A DNA stretch of 64,000 bases from Chloroflexi bacterium HGW-Chloroflexi-10 (lineage in GTDB: Bacteria > Chloroflexota > Anaerolineae > Anaerolineales > Anaerolineaceae). The notes below the pieces were generated by a model. That model worked only from the letters and a program-made list of their open reading frames with translations. It did not search any database and was not told the origin of the DNA. Positions 49,013 through 58,154 of the stretch are shown here, piece by piece. Numbering within the stretch: the first letter of the stretch is position 1; each line of letters opens with the position of its first letter. Both the position numbers and the translations under genes were made by a program. The stretch covers positions 1-64,000 of the forward strand of contig PHBZ01000009.1 in NCBI GenBank assembly GCA_002840755.1. Direction: 5' to 3'.

Positions 49013-49543
49013 TTAACCCTCAACCTGATGAGCATCTTTGGGACTAGTCAATTCGACATTATTCCCAATATGCATACCGGGAGGAGTCTCCCTTAGCGCC
49101 AGATGAACCGTCATGTTGCCAAGTTCAGTTTGTATTGGCACCACAATCCGAGAGAAATCAAGTGTGGAAATTTGAATTCCCTGGCCGATTATCATCGTAG
49201 GCGGCGAGATATTCGATTGATATCCAGCCCTTGAGAGTTTGATTGTTGCTCTACCGGTGATAACATTTCCCAATTCAGAAACACCACTTTGGGCTAAAGT
49301 GTCAAATTCGGTGAATTTCTGTCCCATCATTTGAGACACCATATTCAGTCCTGTGGAGAACGGCATACAATACAAAACAACACCTTGAACCTGACCAACC
49401 AGATTAATCAATACTGTGACTTCATCCGTTGTCATTGCTGTTGCTTGCATCGTCAGGTTACCACGCTTTACGGTAACCGCGACTTCTTTTTCAAGCACTT
49501 CCGCGGCTGCCTCAACAAACGGGTTTAGAAATTTTACATTCAT
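49013..49543 (-). CDS. cheX: CheX-type CheY-P phosphatase, copy 2
   Basis: A 176-aa paralogue: MNVKFLNPFVEAAAEVLEKE, AQSGVSELGNVITGRATIKL, NISPPTMIIGQG. The ELGN motif is kept, so both copies may be active, or they may form a heterodimer. Start at 49543 because the aligned copy starts there; GAAGGAGG precedes at about 10 bp. The 12-bp gap to copy 1 indicates tandem duplication. Confidence 0.88.
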   Translation of the reverse strand: MNVKFLNPFVEAAAEVLEKEVAVTVKRGNLTMQATAMTTDEVTVLINLVGQVQGVVLYCMPFSTGLNMVSQMMGQKFTEFDTLAQSGVSELGNVITGRATIKLSRAGYQSNISPPTMIIGQGIQISTLDFSRIVVPIQTELGNMTVHLALRETPPGMHIGNNVELTSPKDAHQVEG

Positions 49544-49594
49544 TGCCACGCGACCTCCTTCGCAGCAAACCATTGCCATATGATCATCATATTG

Positions 49595-50446
49595 TTAACT
49601 TTTCCAATCAAATCCGATGAAGGATTCTATTTCCTGAATTTGAGTCGTCATACACTCAATTAATTCCGGCATTCCATTTTCATTAAGACCCAAAATTTTC
49701 ATTGCTACCGGATCCAATTTGTATTGAAGGCCATCTTTCCCAATCCCATAACCTAAAACCATCATTGCTGCGTCGGCTACATGCACAGCGGCTGCAATGC
49801 GCCCATGTTCACCAGCCTGAGAAGGGTTATGATGAAATGCAATCGCTGACACCAGGTTCTCAGGCAGGTTCCACCGGCGGGCCATTTCTGCCCCTAATGT
49901 GGCATGATCAATACCAAACCTGGCATGTTCCAATTCTAAAAAGGTCAGGTCTTCCCATTCAGGACGATCAACGCGAACATCACGTAACAAGAATTCAAAA
50001 GCTAATTTTCCTATATCACATATCAGTCCCGCATGATACGCCTCTTCTGAAATTTGACGGCCAAAACGAGAAGCCAATGTTCTGGCGCCGGTTGCCACAC
50101 CCACTGCATGTTTCCACATTTCTCCACGCTCCAAATCGTATCCTGGTAAGGGACGATCCAGATAACTTGCTACAGTAGAAGCCAAAATCAAACTCTGCAC
50201 TGTGTTAAGCCCCAATACCATCACGGCCTGCTGCACTGTAGAGATCTGATTCCCGATACCGTAATAAGCTGAGTTAGCCCATCGCAAAACAAGGCTGGTA
50301 AGCACCTGATCTACTGCCATAATACTCGCAATTTCACTCACATTTGTATCCGGGTTGCGAATTAGCAAAAGTGCTTTCTGAGCAGTCTGTGGAATAGGAG
50401 GTAAATCTCCCGCTCGTTTAATTAATTGTTCAACCGTAATCACCAT
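49595..50446 (-). CDS. HDOD domain signalling protein
   Basis: A 283-aa protein filled by an HDOD domain: LPPIPQTAQKALLLIRNPDT, EIASIMAVDQVLTSLVLRWA, AVMVLGLNTVQSLILASTV, then YHAGLICDIGKLAFEFLL in place of the usual HD metal motif. HDOD proteins are signal-transduction partners without proven hydrolase activity and often sit with chemotaxis or c-di-GMP genes. Within the cheR-cheX interval. Confidence 0.85.
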   Translation of the reverse strand: MVITVEQLIKRAGDLPPIPQTAQKALLLIRNPDTNVSEIASIMAVDQVLTSLVLRWANSAYYGIGNQISTVQQAVMVLGLNTVQSLILASTVASYLDRPLPGYDLERGEMWKHAVGVATGARTLASRFGRQISEEAYHAGLICDIGKLAFEFLLRDVRVDRPEWEDLTFLELEHARFGIDHATLGAEMARRWNLPENLVSAIAFHHNPSQAGEHGRIAAAVHVADAAMMVLGYGIGKDGLQYKLDPVAMKILGLNENGMPELIECMTTQIQEIESFIGFDWKS

Positions 50447-50457
50447 AATTACACCTG

Positions 50458-51258
50458 TTATGCTTTGATATAAAAGGAAATTCCGTAATTTTTCAAGCCA
50501 ATTTCGGCAGGACGCGGAATAATTTCTGTTCCACCGAGAAATAAAACACCACCCGGTCTTAATGCCTGTTGGAATTTGGGATATAACTTCGCTTTGGCAT
50601 CATTAGTAAAATAAATAATCACATTGCGGCACACAATTAGATCAAAATTATTATCAAATTGGTCTGTCATTAAATTTTGTTCCCGAAAGGTGATCTTACT
50701 GGCAAGAGTCTTGCGAATAAAATGAGGGGGACCACCTGTCTCCAGGTATTTTCTTTTCTGAACATCCGTCAGATTTTTGGTTTCATCTGCCTGATATGGA
50801 CCACCCGCTTTGGCTTTTGCTAAAGCACCGCGGTCTAAATCTGTTGCCAGAATGGTATGGTTTTTCATTGGCATAATTTCTTCCAAAACCATGGCCAACG
50901 TATATGCTTCCACTCCAACCGAGCAGCCAGCACTCCATACGCGCAAACCGTCCTGAGGTGCTTTACGGGCAGCCGCATCTTTAATCAAACCCGGCAAAAC
51001 ATCTTTTATTAAAGCATTCCACCGATCCAGGTCACGGAAAAACTCAGTCACATTGATCGTAAGATAATTTCTAAAACGGGTTAATTCTGTTTCATCATGT
51101 GTAACCAGTTTAAAATATTCATCCCAGGATGAAAGTGTGGTGCGCACCAACCAGGAATCCAGGCGGCGGCGCATTTGCTCATCTTTATAATAAGTGAGAT
51201 CAATATTTAATATTTTTTTGACATTGTGTTGAATATTATTGTAGACATCCATTTCCAT
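50458..51258 (-). CDS. cheR: Chemotaxis receptor methyltransferase CheR
   Basis: A 266-aa enzyme with the N-terminal helical domain (DEQMRRRLDSWLVRT, NVTEFFRDLDRW) and the SAM-binding domain (VWSAGCSVGVEAYTLAMVLE, ILATDLDRGALAKAK, DLIVCRNVIIYF). Methylates receptor glutamates with SAM. A GTG at 51288 is possible; ATG 51258 follows AGGTGAG. Partner of cheB directly upstream. Confidence 0.93.
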   Translation of the reverse strand: MEMDVYNNIQHNVKKILNIDLTYYKDEQMRRRLDSWLVRTTLSSWDEYFKLVTHDETELTRFRNYLTINVTEFFRDLDRWNALIKDVLPGLIKDAAARKAPQDGLRVWSAGCSVGVEAYTLAMVLEEIMPMKNHTILATDLDRGALAKAKAGGPYQADETKNLTDVQKRKYLETGGPPHFIRKTLASKITFREQNLMTDQFDNNFDLIVCRNVIIYFTNDAKAKLYPKFQQALRPGGVLFLGGTEIIPRPAEIGLKNYGISFYIKA

Positions 51259-51277
51259 ATCGTTCTCACCTAGACCT

Positions 51278-52378
51278 TTATAAACCACTCATCATTTTAT
51301 AGACTGTTTTTACAATTGCCGAAGCAATTTCATGGATCGGCCAAATCTGGTCTGCAAACCCAGCTTCATAGACACTGCGCGGCATGCCCCATACCACACA
51401 AGTGGATTCATCTTCCGCTATAACAGGACCACCCGCACTACGAACCAAGCCGCATCCATTAGTTCCATCATGTCCCATGCCGGTGAGAATTACTGCCAGA
51501 GTGTTCTTGCCGTATATCTGGACAATGGAACTCATCGTCACATCCACTGCCGGACGAACGCCATGAATAGGAGGATTTTGATTCATGGTTGCTATCTCAT
51601 TGCGATCAAAGACCGTATGAAAACCTCCCGGCGCCAATAAAACCTGACCAACCAACAGTTGATCACCTGGCACGGCTTCCTTTACTTTCAGTGGCGAAAG
51701 ACTATCCAGGCGTTCTGCCAGGGAACGGGTAAAACCTGCCGGCATGTGTTGAATTACCATCACCGGTGCAGGCAAATCTGCTGGCAAGGCCGGTATCAAC
51801 ATATTCAGCGCCCGCGGCCCACCCGTTGAAGAACCAATGACTACAACAGGTTCATTACGCTGCCTGGTTCGGATTTTTTTATCTCCGGCTTCTCTTTTAC
51901 TATCTATTGACACAGTACTTTGTTGTTGTTTCAGTAATGGTGTCCTTACTTTCGCCTTAGCTACCCGAAGAATTTTGGCAGCTACGTCTTCCATCACAGA
52001 ATTTACACTGGCCTTTTGTTCCGGTTTGGTAATAAAATCTACAGCACCCAAGGTGAGCGCCTGTATGGTTTCAACCGCGCCCTCTTTCGTCATGCTACTT
52101 AACATCAGGACCGGCCGAGGAAAGCGCATCATGATTTCACGCAGCGTAGATAACCCATCTAACTTGGGCATTTCCACATCCAGCGTAACCACATCCGGCT
52201 GCAAACGCGGAATCATTAATAAAGCTTCCTCCCCATTTTGTGCGGAACCGACCACTTGAATCTGCGGATGTTTGTTCAGATATTGGGTGATGGTATAGCG
52301 CATAAACGCCGAATCATCCACTACAAGAACCTTGATTGAGTCGGATTTGGAAGCTCCTTCCAGGTGAATCTGCTCCAT
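51278..52378 (-). CDS. cheB: Chemotaxis response regulator / methylesterase CheB
   Basis: A 366-aa protein: receiver domain (VLVVDDSAFMRYTI, phospho-Asp in DVVTLDVEMPKLDGL, KPEQ loop) and a C-terminal methylesterase with the Ser nucleophile in VVVIGSSTGGPRALN, His in VIQHMPAGFT and Asp in GMGHDGTNG. Removes methyl groups from, or deamidates, receptors. The stop overlaps the region upstream of cheR. Confidence 0.95.
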   Translation of the reverse strand: MEQIHLEGASKSDSIKVLVVDDSAFMRYTITQYLNKHPQIQVVGSAQNGEEALLMIPRLQPDVVTLDVEMPKLDGLSTLREIMMRFPRPVLMLSSMTKEGAVETIQALTLGAVDFITKPEQKASVNSVMEDVAAKILRVAKAKVRTPLLKQQQSTVSIDSKREAGDKKIRTRQRNEPVVVIGSSTGGPRALNMLIPALPADLPAPVMVIQHMPAGFTRSLAERLDSLSPLKVKEAVPGDQLLVGQVLLAPGGFHTVFDRNEIATMNQNPPIHGVRPAVDVTMSSIVQIYGKNTLAVILTGMGHDGTNGCGLVRSAGGPVIAEDESTCVVWGMPRSVYEAGFADQIWPIHEIASAIVKTVYKMMSGL

Positions 52379-52384
52379 ATCAGC

Positions 52385-52741
52385 CTACGAGATCAGCTTT
52401 CGAATTGCGCCAATGACACGGTCGTGTTCAAATGGTTTGACAATAAAATCCTTTGCTCCGGATTTTATTGCTTCCAACACCACCGACTCCTGACCAAGTG
52501 CCGTAAGCATAATAACTTTGGCATTGGCATCAAACCCGCGAATCTCACGCAAGGCAGTTAAACCATCCATTTCCGGCATGGTCACATCCATTAATACAAG
52601 GTCGGGGTGATTTGCCTTATACATTTCTACCGCTCTTGCTCCGTTTTCAGCTTGAATCACATCAAAGCCGTCCCCAGTAAGCATTTTGGAAATGCGTACT
52701 CGCAAGAATTCTGCATCATCTACGATCAATATCTTTGACAT
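52385..52741 (-). CDS. cheY: Chemotaxis response regulator CheY
   Basis: A 118-aa single receiver domain: acidic pair D8-D9, phospho-acceptor D52 in LVLMDVTMPEMDG, T80 and K102. Binds the flagellar switch when phosphorylated by CheA. Located between cheD and cheB. Confidence 0.93.
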   Translation of the reverse strand: MSKILIVDDAEFLRVRISKMLTGDGFDVIQAENGARAVEMYKANHPDLVLMDVTMPEMDGLTALREIRGFDANAKVIMLTALGQESVVLEAIKSGAKDFIVKPFEHDRVIGAIRKLIS

Positions 52742-52765
52742 CCTATATTACTCCTTTAAATCGGT

Positions 52766-53251
52766 TCATAAATCGATTTCTTTTTCACCAATGACACGCA
52801 CCGTCATTTTCGTATCACCTACATAAAAACGCACCGTGCGTCCTCGGGTTCCACCTACATCTTCGCTTACTAGCTTCATGCGAAGTTTTGCGAATGTGGC
52901 ATGCGCGGCGGTAATATTGCGCGTGCCAATATCAAAAGTTTTTGAAAGGCCAGGTGCGGTTAACATATTCGCCCCACCAGCCATCCGTGTCACCAATCGA
53001 TTGCTGTCTGCACCGGCTTTGATCATATCTTCGATCAAACCCAGAATACCGCTATCGACAAATTTAGGGTTTAGAGGGTCGGTTCCATTATTTTTTTCCG
53101 GCAAAACAGCATGCATCAATCCACAGATTCGCCTAACGGGATCTACCATCCCAATACCCAGGCAGGAGCCCAACCCATACGCCACCAAGACGTCGAGTGG
53201 GTCACGACTGACAACCCTTTCACCTAAACCTACACTAATGGGATCTCTCAT
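52766..53251 (-). CDS. cheD: Chemoreceptor glutamine deamidase CheD
   Basis: A 161-aa protein with the CheD motif VAYGLGSCLGIGMVDPVRR (catalytic Cys) and ICGLMHAVLPE (His). A TRMAGGANML loop follows, then GGTRGRTVRFYVGDTKM. Deamidates receptor glutamines and binds CheC. Directly after cheC, as is common. Confidence 0.93.
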   Translation of the reverse strand: MRDPISVGLGERVVSRDPLDVLVAYGLGSCLGIGMVDPVRRICGLMHAVLPEKNNGTDPLNPKFVDSGILGLIEDMIKAGADSNRLVTRMAGGANMLTAPGLSKTFDIGTRNITAAHATFAKLRMKLVSEDVGGTRGRTVRFYVGDTKMTVRVIGEKEIDL

Positions 53252-53256
53252 ACCAG

Positions 53257-53871
53257 TTACACCCCTGCTTGGATTATTTTCAGCGTTTCAGGATCAGGGA
53301 TTACCCAAAAATTGGTTTCTACTTCACGATCCCCATTTTCTAAATTAGCCTGAAGCAACAAAACATGTTCCGAAATGCCGCCCATAGTAGCAATAATAAT
53401 ATCCAAAATAGCGCCAATCATATCCACCATTACGGCTGGTGGCGTAGGACGAATATCTCTGCCGGTAATAGCTGCCAATGTGTTCAAAAAAAATGTGCCT
53501 GCCTGATTTCCCACTTCTGCCAGAGCGGAGCGTTCCAATGATCCGATACTTTGAGTGGTTCCCGGTTCATTTTCCATCATCAAATCAACCAATTCCATGG
53601 CTTTCTGGTATGGAATGATTAACATAATCTGTCCAGATAAACCGCCTTCAGCGCGCAAATATATCCCGATGGCTTCCATTTCTGGCCCGCCCAGCAAATT
53701 TGGAATATCCTTGAGAGCGACTAGATGCGCTCCCGGATTTTGAACTGTAAGCTGCACGCCTAACAAGCCAGAAAAACCACGGGCTGCATTGGTAATACCT
53801 TCCCGTGCAATGACCTGTAACATAGCCATCAATTTTTCGTCAAAAGGAGTTCCATTTATTTCTTCAACCAT
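53257..53871 (-). CDS. cheC: CheY-P phosphatase CheC
   Basis: A 204-aa CheC-family protein. It shows an E-N active-site helix (SALAEVGNQAGTFFLNTLAA) and the matching second half (TPPAVMVDMIGAILDIIIAT). It has a single clear E---N motif, as in CheC proteins that act partly as regulators of CheD. Lies between cheA and cheD. Confidence 0.9.
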   Translation of the reverse strand: MVEEINGTPFDEKLMAMLQVIAREGITNAARGFSGLLGVQLTVQNPGAHLVALKDIPNLLGGPEMEAIGIYLRAEGGLSGQIMLIIPYQKAMELVDLMMENEPGTTQSIGSLERSALAEVGNQAGTFFLNTLAAITGRDIRPTPPAVMVDMIGAILDIIIATMGGISEHVLLLQANLENGDREVETNFWVIPDPETLKIIQAGV

Positions 53872-53883
53872 TGTATTATTCCT

Positions 53884-56124
53884 CTAATGAATTCCGGAAA
53901 GTTTAAACAAACCAATGACATCTACAATAAGTGCAACATGACCATCTCCTAAAATTGCTGCACTGGAAATTCCTGGCACATCTCCAATCAGTGATCCAAA
54001 GGATTTTACAACCACCTCTTCTTCACCCAATAAAGCATCTACAACCAGTCCTACCCGAGATTTTCCTGAATGAACAACGACCACATAAGAATATATTTCC
54101 TGATCCTTGTTTTTTGATGTCCTGAAAATATCTTTTACGTACAACAGCGGCAACACTTGATCACGTAATCGAGTAACCGGGTGACCGCGAATGGTTTGAA
54201 TATCTTTCAGCTCCAGACGTAACGTTTCGGCAACCATTACTAACGGTATGGCAAATGGTGTTTCATGTACACGCACCAATAAGGTAGGCACAATGGCCAG
54301 CGTTAACGGTAAAACGATCTGGAACTGGGTACCCTGGCCTGGTTTCGTATCCACCAGAATTGTTCCATTTATACGTTGAATATTGGCGCGCACGATATCC
54401 ATTCCCACACCACGCCCTGAAATATCGGTTGCTTTTTTGGACGTAGACAGACCGGACAGAAATATCATGTCTATGGCTTTTTCATCTGAAAGATTGGCCG
54501 CATCAGCCTCTGTCATCAAACCTTTGGATACCGCACTCTCCCGAATTTTCTGAGCATTTATTCCACGTCCATCATCTTCGATGGTAATAATGATTCGTCC
54601 CTGTTCATGACGGGCAGTCAGACGCAAGGTTCCCTTAACTGGCTTGCCGGCTGCTTTACGTTCTTCCGGTTGCTCAAGGCCATGGTCCAACGCATTTCGA
54701 ATCAGATGGATAAGCGGATCATTAATTTCATCAATAACAGACCGATCTAATTCCGTGTCTTCACCTTCAATTACCAGATCCACCTGTTTGCCGAGGTTTT
54801 GAGAAAGATCACGAACAACACGGGGAAACTTGGAAAACACATTTCCAATTGGCAACATGCGGATTCGCATCACCTCTTCTTGCAACTGGTCAGTGATTCT
54901 GCCGATATGCCCGACGGTTTCTGACAATTGATTGATATATTCATTCCCATGTGATCCTGAATCTAATTTATTGCGCACCTGAAATAAATGATTGCGATCC
55001 GTAATCAACTCACCTACCAGGTTCATCAGCGAATCCAGACGTTCCACACTGGTACGAACCATCATTTCGCTACGCTGTTCCTGACGCTGTTTACGGGTTG
55101 ATTGTGCTGCAGCTTCGCGTTGATGTTTGATCAACTGCACTACTGTCGCGTCCAGTTTCTGTTGATTAATCATATTCATTTGGACCAGCAGTTGGCCAAG
55201 CAATAATTTACTTCCATCCGCTGACTTCTGCCGTTGCAACGCAGTATCCAATTGCTGGTGGGTAATCATGCCTTCCTTCACCAAAAATTCACCCAATTGG
55301 GTCGGTTCAGAATAGTTTTGTTCTTCTGTCTGCTTTTTCTCTTCAACCGGTTCAGGAGTATGATTATCCAGGTCGCTAACCGAAATTTGTTCAATTTCGG
55401 AGATTTGATACAATTGTTTCTGTAGTGTCTCTAAAGGAATATGACACTCCAGTTCTGCTTCGAAAAGTTTTACCGGAGATGCGTTTTCGATCATATCCTG
55501 GGTAGGATTCATTCGTTTTATATCCCCAGCGGCTTGCAGAACCATAAAAATCTGGAATGCGCGAGCGGCGGAAGCCACACTATTCTCCGCGATTTTTGCA
55601 TATATTTTGGTGGTCTTCTGAACCGGTGACAAAGAATCAGAAGCCAGAGGAGTTTGCTCGACCAGTTTTTGCAAAACAGGTTCGGAATTCTTTTTCTCAG
55701 CCAGGTGTAAAGATAAATTGTCTGCCTGAGCTGATTGCATATACCGTGAAAAATTATCGGTCATCAAATCAACATTCACTTCACACAACTGGTTACTAAT
55801 CACTTCTTCACTCAACAAACGCAAGCCATCCACAGCATCAAGACAAATATCTATTAAAGTTGAAGATACAGTCAGTTTTTCCTTACGGAGGCCATCCAGG
55901 ACTGTTTCCAACGCATGCGTCAAAGCCACCATACGTTTATGCCCAATCATACCGGCCATACCTTTTAAAGTATGAGCGGAGCGAAAAACCGTCTGCAATA
56001 ATTCTGAATCATTTTCTTCCTGTTCCAAACGAACAAGAATCTCATCCAGTGCTTGAAGATGGTCTTCCGTTTCAGCCATAAAAATTGGTAATTCATCCTG
56101 ACTGATGTCAAAAACCAGATCCAT
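53884..56124 (-). CDS. cheA: Chemotaxis histidine kinase CheA with embedded MshEN-like repeat
   Basis: A 746-aa kinase. Domains in order: HPt with His51 (FRSAHTLKGMAGMIGHKRM), a P2-like region (about 175-255), an added segment 276-334, a dimerisation helix pair, HATPase (NALDHGLEQPEERK, DDGRGIN, GRGVGMDIV) and a CheW-like domain. The added segment has two copies of the MshEN half-motif: LGEFLVKEGMITHQQLDTAL and LGQLLVQMNMINQQKLDATV. MshEN domains of PilB/GspE-type ATPases bind c-di-GMP, but the usual first Arg is Gln and Leu here. ATG 56124 follows GAGG. First gene of the operon. Confidence 0.93.
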   Translation of the reverse strand: MDLVFDISQDELPIFMAETEDHLQALDEILVRLEQEENDSELLQTVFRSAHTLKGMAGMIGHKRMVALTHALETVLDGLRKEKLTVSSTLIDICLDAVDGLRLLSEEVISNQLCEVNVDLMTDNFSRYMQSAQADNLSLHLAEKKNSEPVLQKLVEQTPLASDSLSPVQKTTKIYAKIAENSVASAARAFQIFMVLQAAGDIKRMNPTQDMIENASPVKLFEAELECHIPLETLQKQLYQISEIEQISVSDLDNHTPEPVEEKKQTEEQNYSEPTQLGEFLVKEGMITHQQLDTALQRQKSADGSKLLLGQLLVQMNMINQQKLDATVVQLIKHQREAAAQSTRKQRQEQRSEMMVRTSVERLDSLMNLVGELITDRNHLFQVRNKLDSGSHGNEYINQLSETVGHIGRITDQLQEEVMRIRMLPIGNVFSKFPRVVRDLSQNLGKQVDLVIEGEDTELDRSVIDEINDPLIHLIRNALDHGLEQPEERKAAGKPVKGTLRLTARHEQGRIIITIEDDGRGINAQKIRESAVSKGLMTEADAANLSDEKAIDMIFLSGLSTSKKATDISGRGVGMDIVRANIQRINGTILVDTKPGQGTQFQIVLPLTLAIVPTLLVRVHETPFAIPLVMVAETLRLELKDIQTIRGHPVTRLRDQVLPLLYVKDIFRTSKNKDQEIYSYVVVVHSGKSRVGLVVDALLGEEEVVVKSFGSLIGDVPGISSAAILGDGHVALIVDVIGLFKLSGIH

Positions 56125-56193
56125 GTGATATGCCTCGTTTCCAAAAAAATAATAAATCCATAGCTTTAGAGCGATCAATAAGCCTTCTCATAA

Positions 56194-56237
56194 AAGATAG
56201 CACAAGTGAGGCTTTGGCTCTGTAAAGCTTCCGTAAA
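56194..56237 (-). promoter_or_regulatory. Promoter-like motif upstream of cheA operon (shared with flgC)
   Basis: On the minus strand: TTTACGGAAGCTTTAC (56237-56222), 22 bases, TATCTT (56199-56194), about 70 bp before the ATG at 56124. Same block and spacing as upstream of flgC (37176-37220). Confidence 0.6.
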
Positions 56238-56596
56238 AACAATCCAAAGATTACATGAATTTTTTATTATTTTGGGTAAAAACATTTATTAAACCTGCTA
56301 TTTATAAATGTTCGCATTTTTTTCTTTCCCCTTGCAACTACAATAAAAGTTGAACCATGCCTAATTTTCATTTACTTTCTTCATTGGAATTGATCCGATA
56401 AATCACCAGGAAGAATTTTTATGATAAAAAATCCAATGATAACCAAATTTTTAAAAAAACATCATTAAATAGTGTATACTGATTAGTATTAGAAGTGGAT
56501 ACAAATAATTTAGTAGTATTTAACACAGAATATGGACAGTATTTTACCGTCCATAACCTTTAAAATAAGTCTTTTTATTAACACCACTTCCACAAA

Positions 56597-56616
56597 ACGA
56601 TCAAAAATTTGATCGT
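56597..56616. promoter_or_regulatory. Near-perfect 20-bp palindrome upstream of KamA-like gene
   Basis: ACGATCAAA-AA-TTTGATCGT: 9-bp arms around two bases, about 145 bp before the ATG at 56761. Typical form of a dimeric repressor site. Confidence 0.5.
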
Positions 56617-56760
56617 CATATATCTATCACATCACCCCACTTGTAAGGAGGATTACACCAAAATAAATTTTCTGGCGGCACTGATATATTCGATCCATAA
56701 AATCAGGTGCAGCAAATTTATTCAACAAAACATACAGTTATTACTCAAAAGGAGGATACA

Positions 56761-58107
56761 ATGACAATTCAGAGTACGATACTCAAAGGTCAGAATGAAG
56801 CTTTACAAAACGAATTTTCTACACCAAAATACAAGCCTTATTTCCTAAAAAACTACAAAGGTTTTCCACAAATAGACAGGCTGACCGAAGAGCAAATATT
56901 TGATATAGAGGTTGTGGCTCGCGTACTCCCCTTCCGGACCAACAATTATGTTATAAACGAACTAATTGATTGGAATAATATTCCAAATGATCCAGTTTTT
57001 ATTTTAAACTTCCCTCAAAAGGGAATGCTTAAGCCACAGCATTACGAAAAGATGGCAAAGTTAGTCAAAAATGGCGCTGATGATTTTGAAATCAATTTGG
57101 CTGCCAACCAAATCCGTGCAGAATTGGATCCCCATCCTGCTGGCCAAATGAGTGAGAATAGACCATCTCTGGATGGTGAAATATTAAAAGGTGTTCAACA
57201 TAAATACCGCGAAACCATGCTGTTTTTCCCCAGCCAGGGACAGAGCTGCCATGCATTTTGCACATTTTGTTTTCGCTGGCCACAATTTACCGGCAACAAA
57301 GAGCACAAATTTGCGATGTCCGAAATTGAACCGGTCATTCGCTATATCCAACAAAACCCCGGAATAACCGATATTTTATTTACCGGCGGCGATCCATTGT
57401 TTATGAAAACAAAGCTATTAGCTGGTTATATTAACGCGCTTTTGGATGCGGATATCCCCAATTTGCGAAGTATTCGTATCGGCAGTAAAGCACTAGCCTA
57501 TTGGCCCTATCGTTTTCTAACAGATGACGACGCAGATGATTTGTTAGCCCTATTTGAAAAAGTGGTTTCTTCCGGACGGCATCTTTCTTTAATGGCCCAT
57601 TTCAACCATCTTGTTGAACTGGAAACCGATGCCGTAAAAATGGCTATCAGTCGCATTCGAGAGACTGGCACACAAATTCGAACACAATCTCCGGTTATGA
57701 AGCATATTAATGACGATCCTAATGTGTGGGCTGCCATGTGGCAGAGGCAGGTGGAACTGGGAGCTGTGCCATATTATATGTTCATTGCCCGGGATACCGG
57801 CGCACAACACTACTTCAGTGTTTCTTTGGAAAAAGCCTGGAACATATTCCGCGCAGCTTACCAGCAGGTCTCCGGTCTAGCACGCACTGTGCGTGGTCCG
57901 GTGATGTCTTGCCATCCCGGCAAGGTTCAGGTTTTAGGTGTGGACCAGGTTCTGAATCAAAAAGTTTATGTTCTACGTGCTCTCCAGAATCGCAACCCGG
58001 ATAATGTAATGAGACCCTTCTTTGCAAAATATGATGCTGAAGCAATCTGGTATGATGACCTTGTTCCTGCATTTGGAAAAGAAAAATTCTTTGTGGAGGA
58101 TTTTTAA
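56761..58107 (+). CDS. KamA-like radical SAM protein
   Basis: A 448-aa protein. The SAM/iron-sulfur motif is C163-HAF-C167-TF-C170, followed by DILFTGGDPLFMKTKLLAGY and IRIGSKALAYWPYRF, typical of the lysine 2,3-aminomutase family. The usual PGGGGK PLP-lysine loop is absent. In the aligned place the protein has GPVMSCHPGKVQVLGV, whose Lys could still bind PLP. So it belongs to the KamA superfamily but may not be a lysine mutase. ATG 56761 after AGGAGG. Single-gene unit with a terminator. Confidence 0.8.
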   Translation: MTIQSTILKGQNEALQNEFSTPKYKPYFLKNYKGFPQIDRLTEEQIFDIEVVARVLPFRTNNYVINELIDWNNIPNDPVFILNFPQKGMLKPQHYEKMAKLVKNGADDFEINLAANQIRAELDPHPAGQMSENRPSLDGEILKGVQHKYRETMLFFPSQGQSCHAFCTFCFRWPQFTGNKEHKFAMSEIEPVIRYIQQNPGITDILFTGGDPLFMKTKLLAGYINALLDADIPNLRSIRIGSKALAYWPYRFLTDDDADDLLALFEKVVSSGRHLSLMAHFNHLVELETDAVKMAISRIRETGTQIRTQSPVMKHINDDPNVWAAMWQRQVELGAVPYYMFIARDTGAQHYFSVSLEKAWNIFRAAYQQVSGLARTVRGPVMSCHPGKVQVLGVDQVLNQKVYVLRALQNRNPDNVMRPFFAKYDAEAIWYDDLVPAFGKEKFFVEDF

Positions 58108-58116
58108 AAGACCGGT

Positions 58117-58150
58117 AAAAAACAGACGCCAATTTAGCGTCTGTTTTTTT
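58117..58150. terminator. Terminator after KamA-like gene
   Basis: Stem AAAACAGACGC / GCGTCTGTTTT with a 7-base loop and TTTTTTT, 10 bp after the stop. A-run on the other side makes it work for the convergent esterase operon too. Confidence 0.9.
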
Positions 58151-58154
58151 ACCG

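Larger units (their letters stand above)
56125..56760. other. Divergent AT-rich intergenic region
   Basis: About 635 bases between cheA (minus) and the KamA-like gene (plus). It holds the cheA promoter motif, a 7-bp hairpin (56531-56555) and a palindrome (56597-56616). No convincing small gene is seen. Confidence 0.6.

Noticed and set aside
52836-53348. Plus-strand frame of 170 codons
   Set aside because: Antisense to cheD and the end of cheC, both with clear catalytic motifs.
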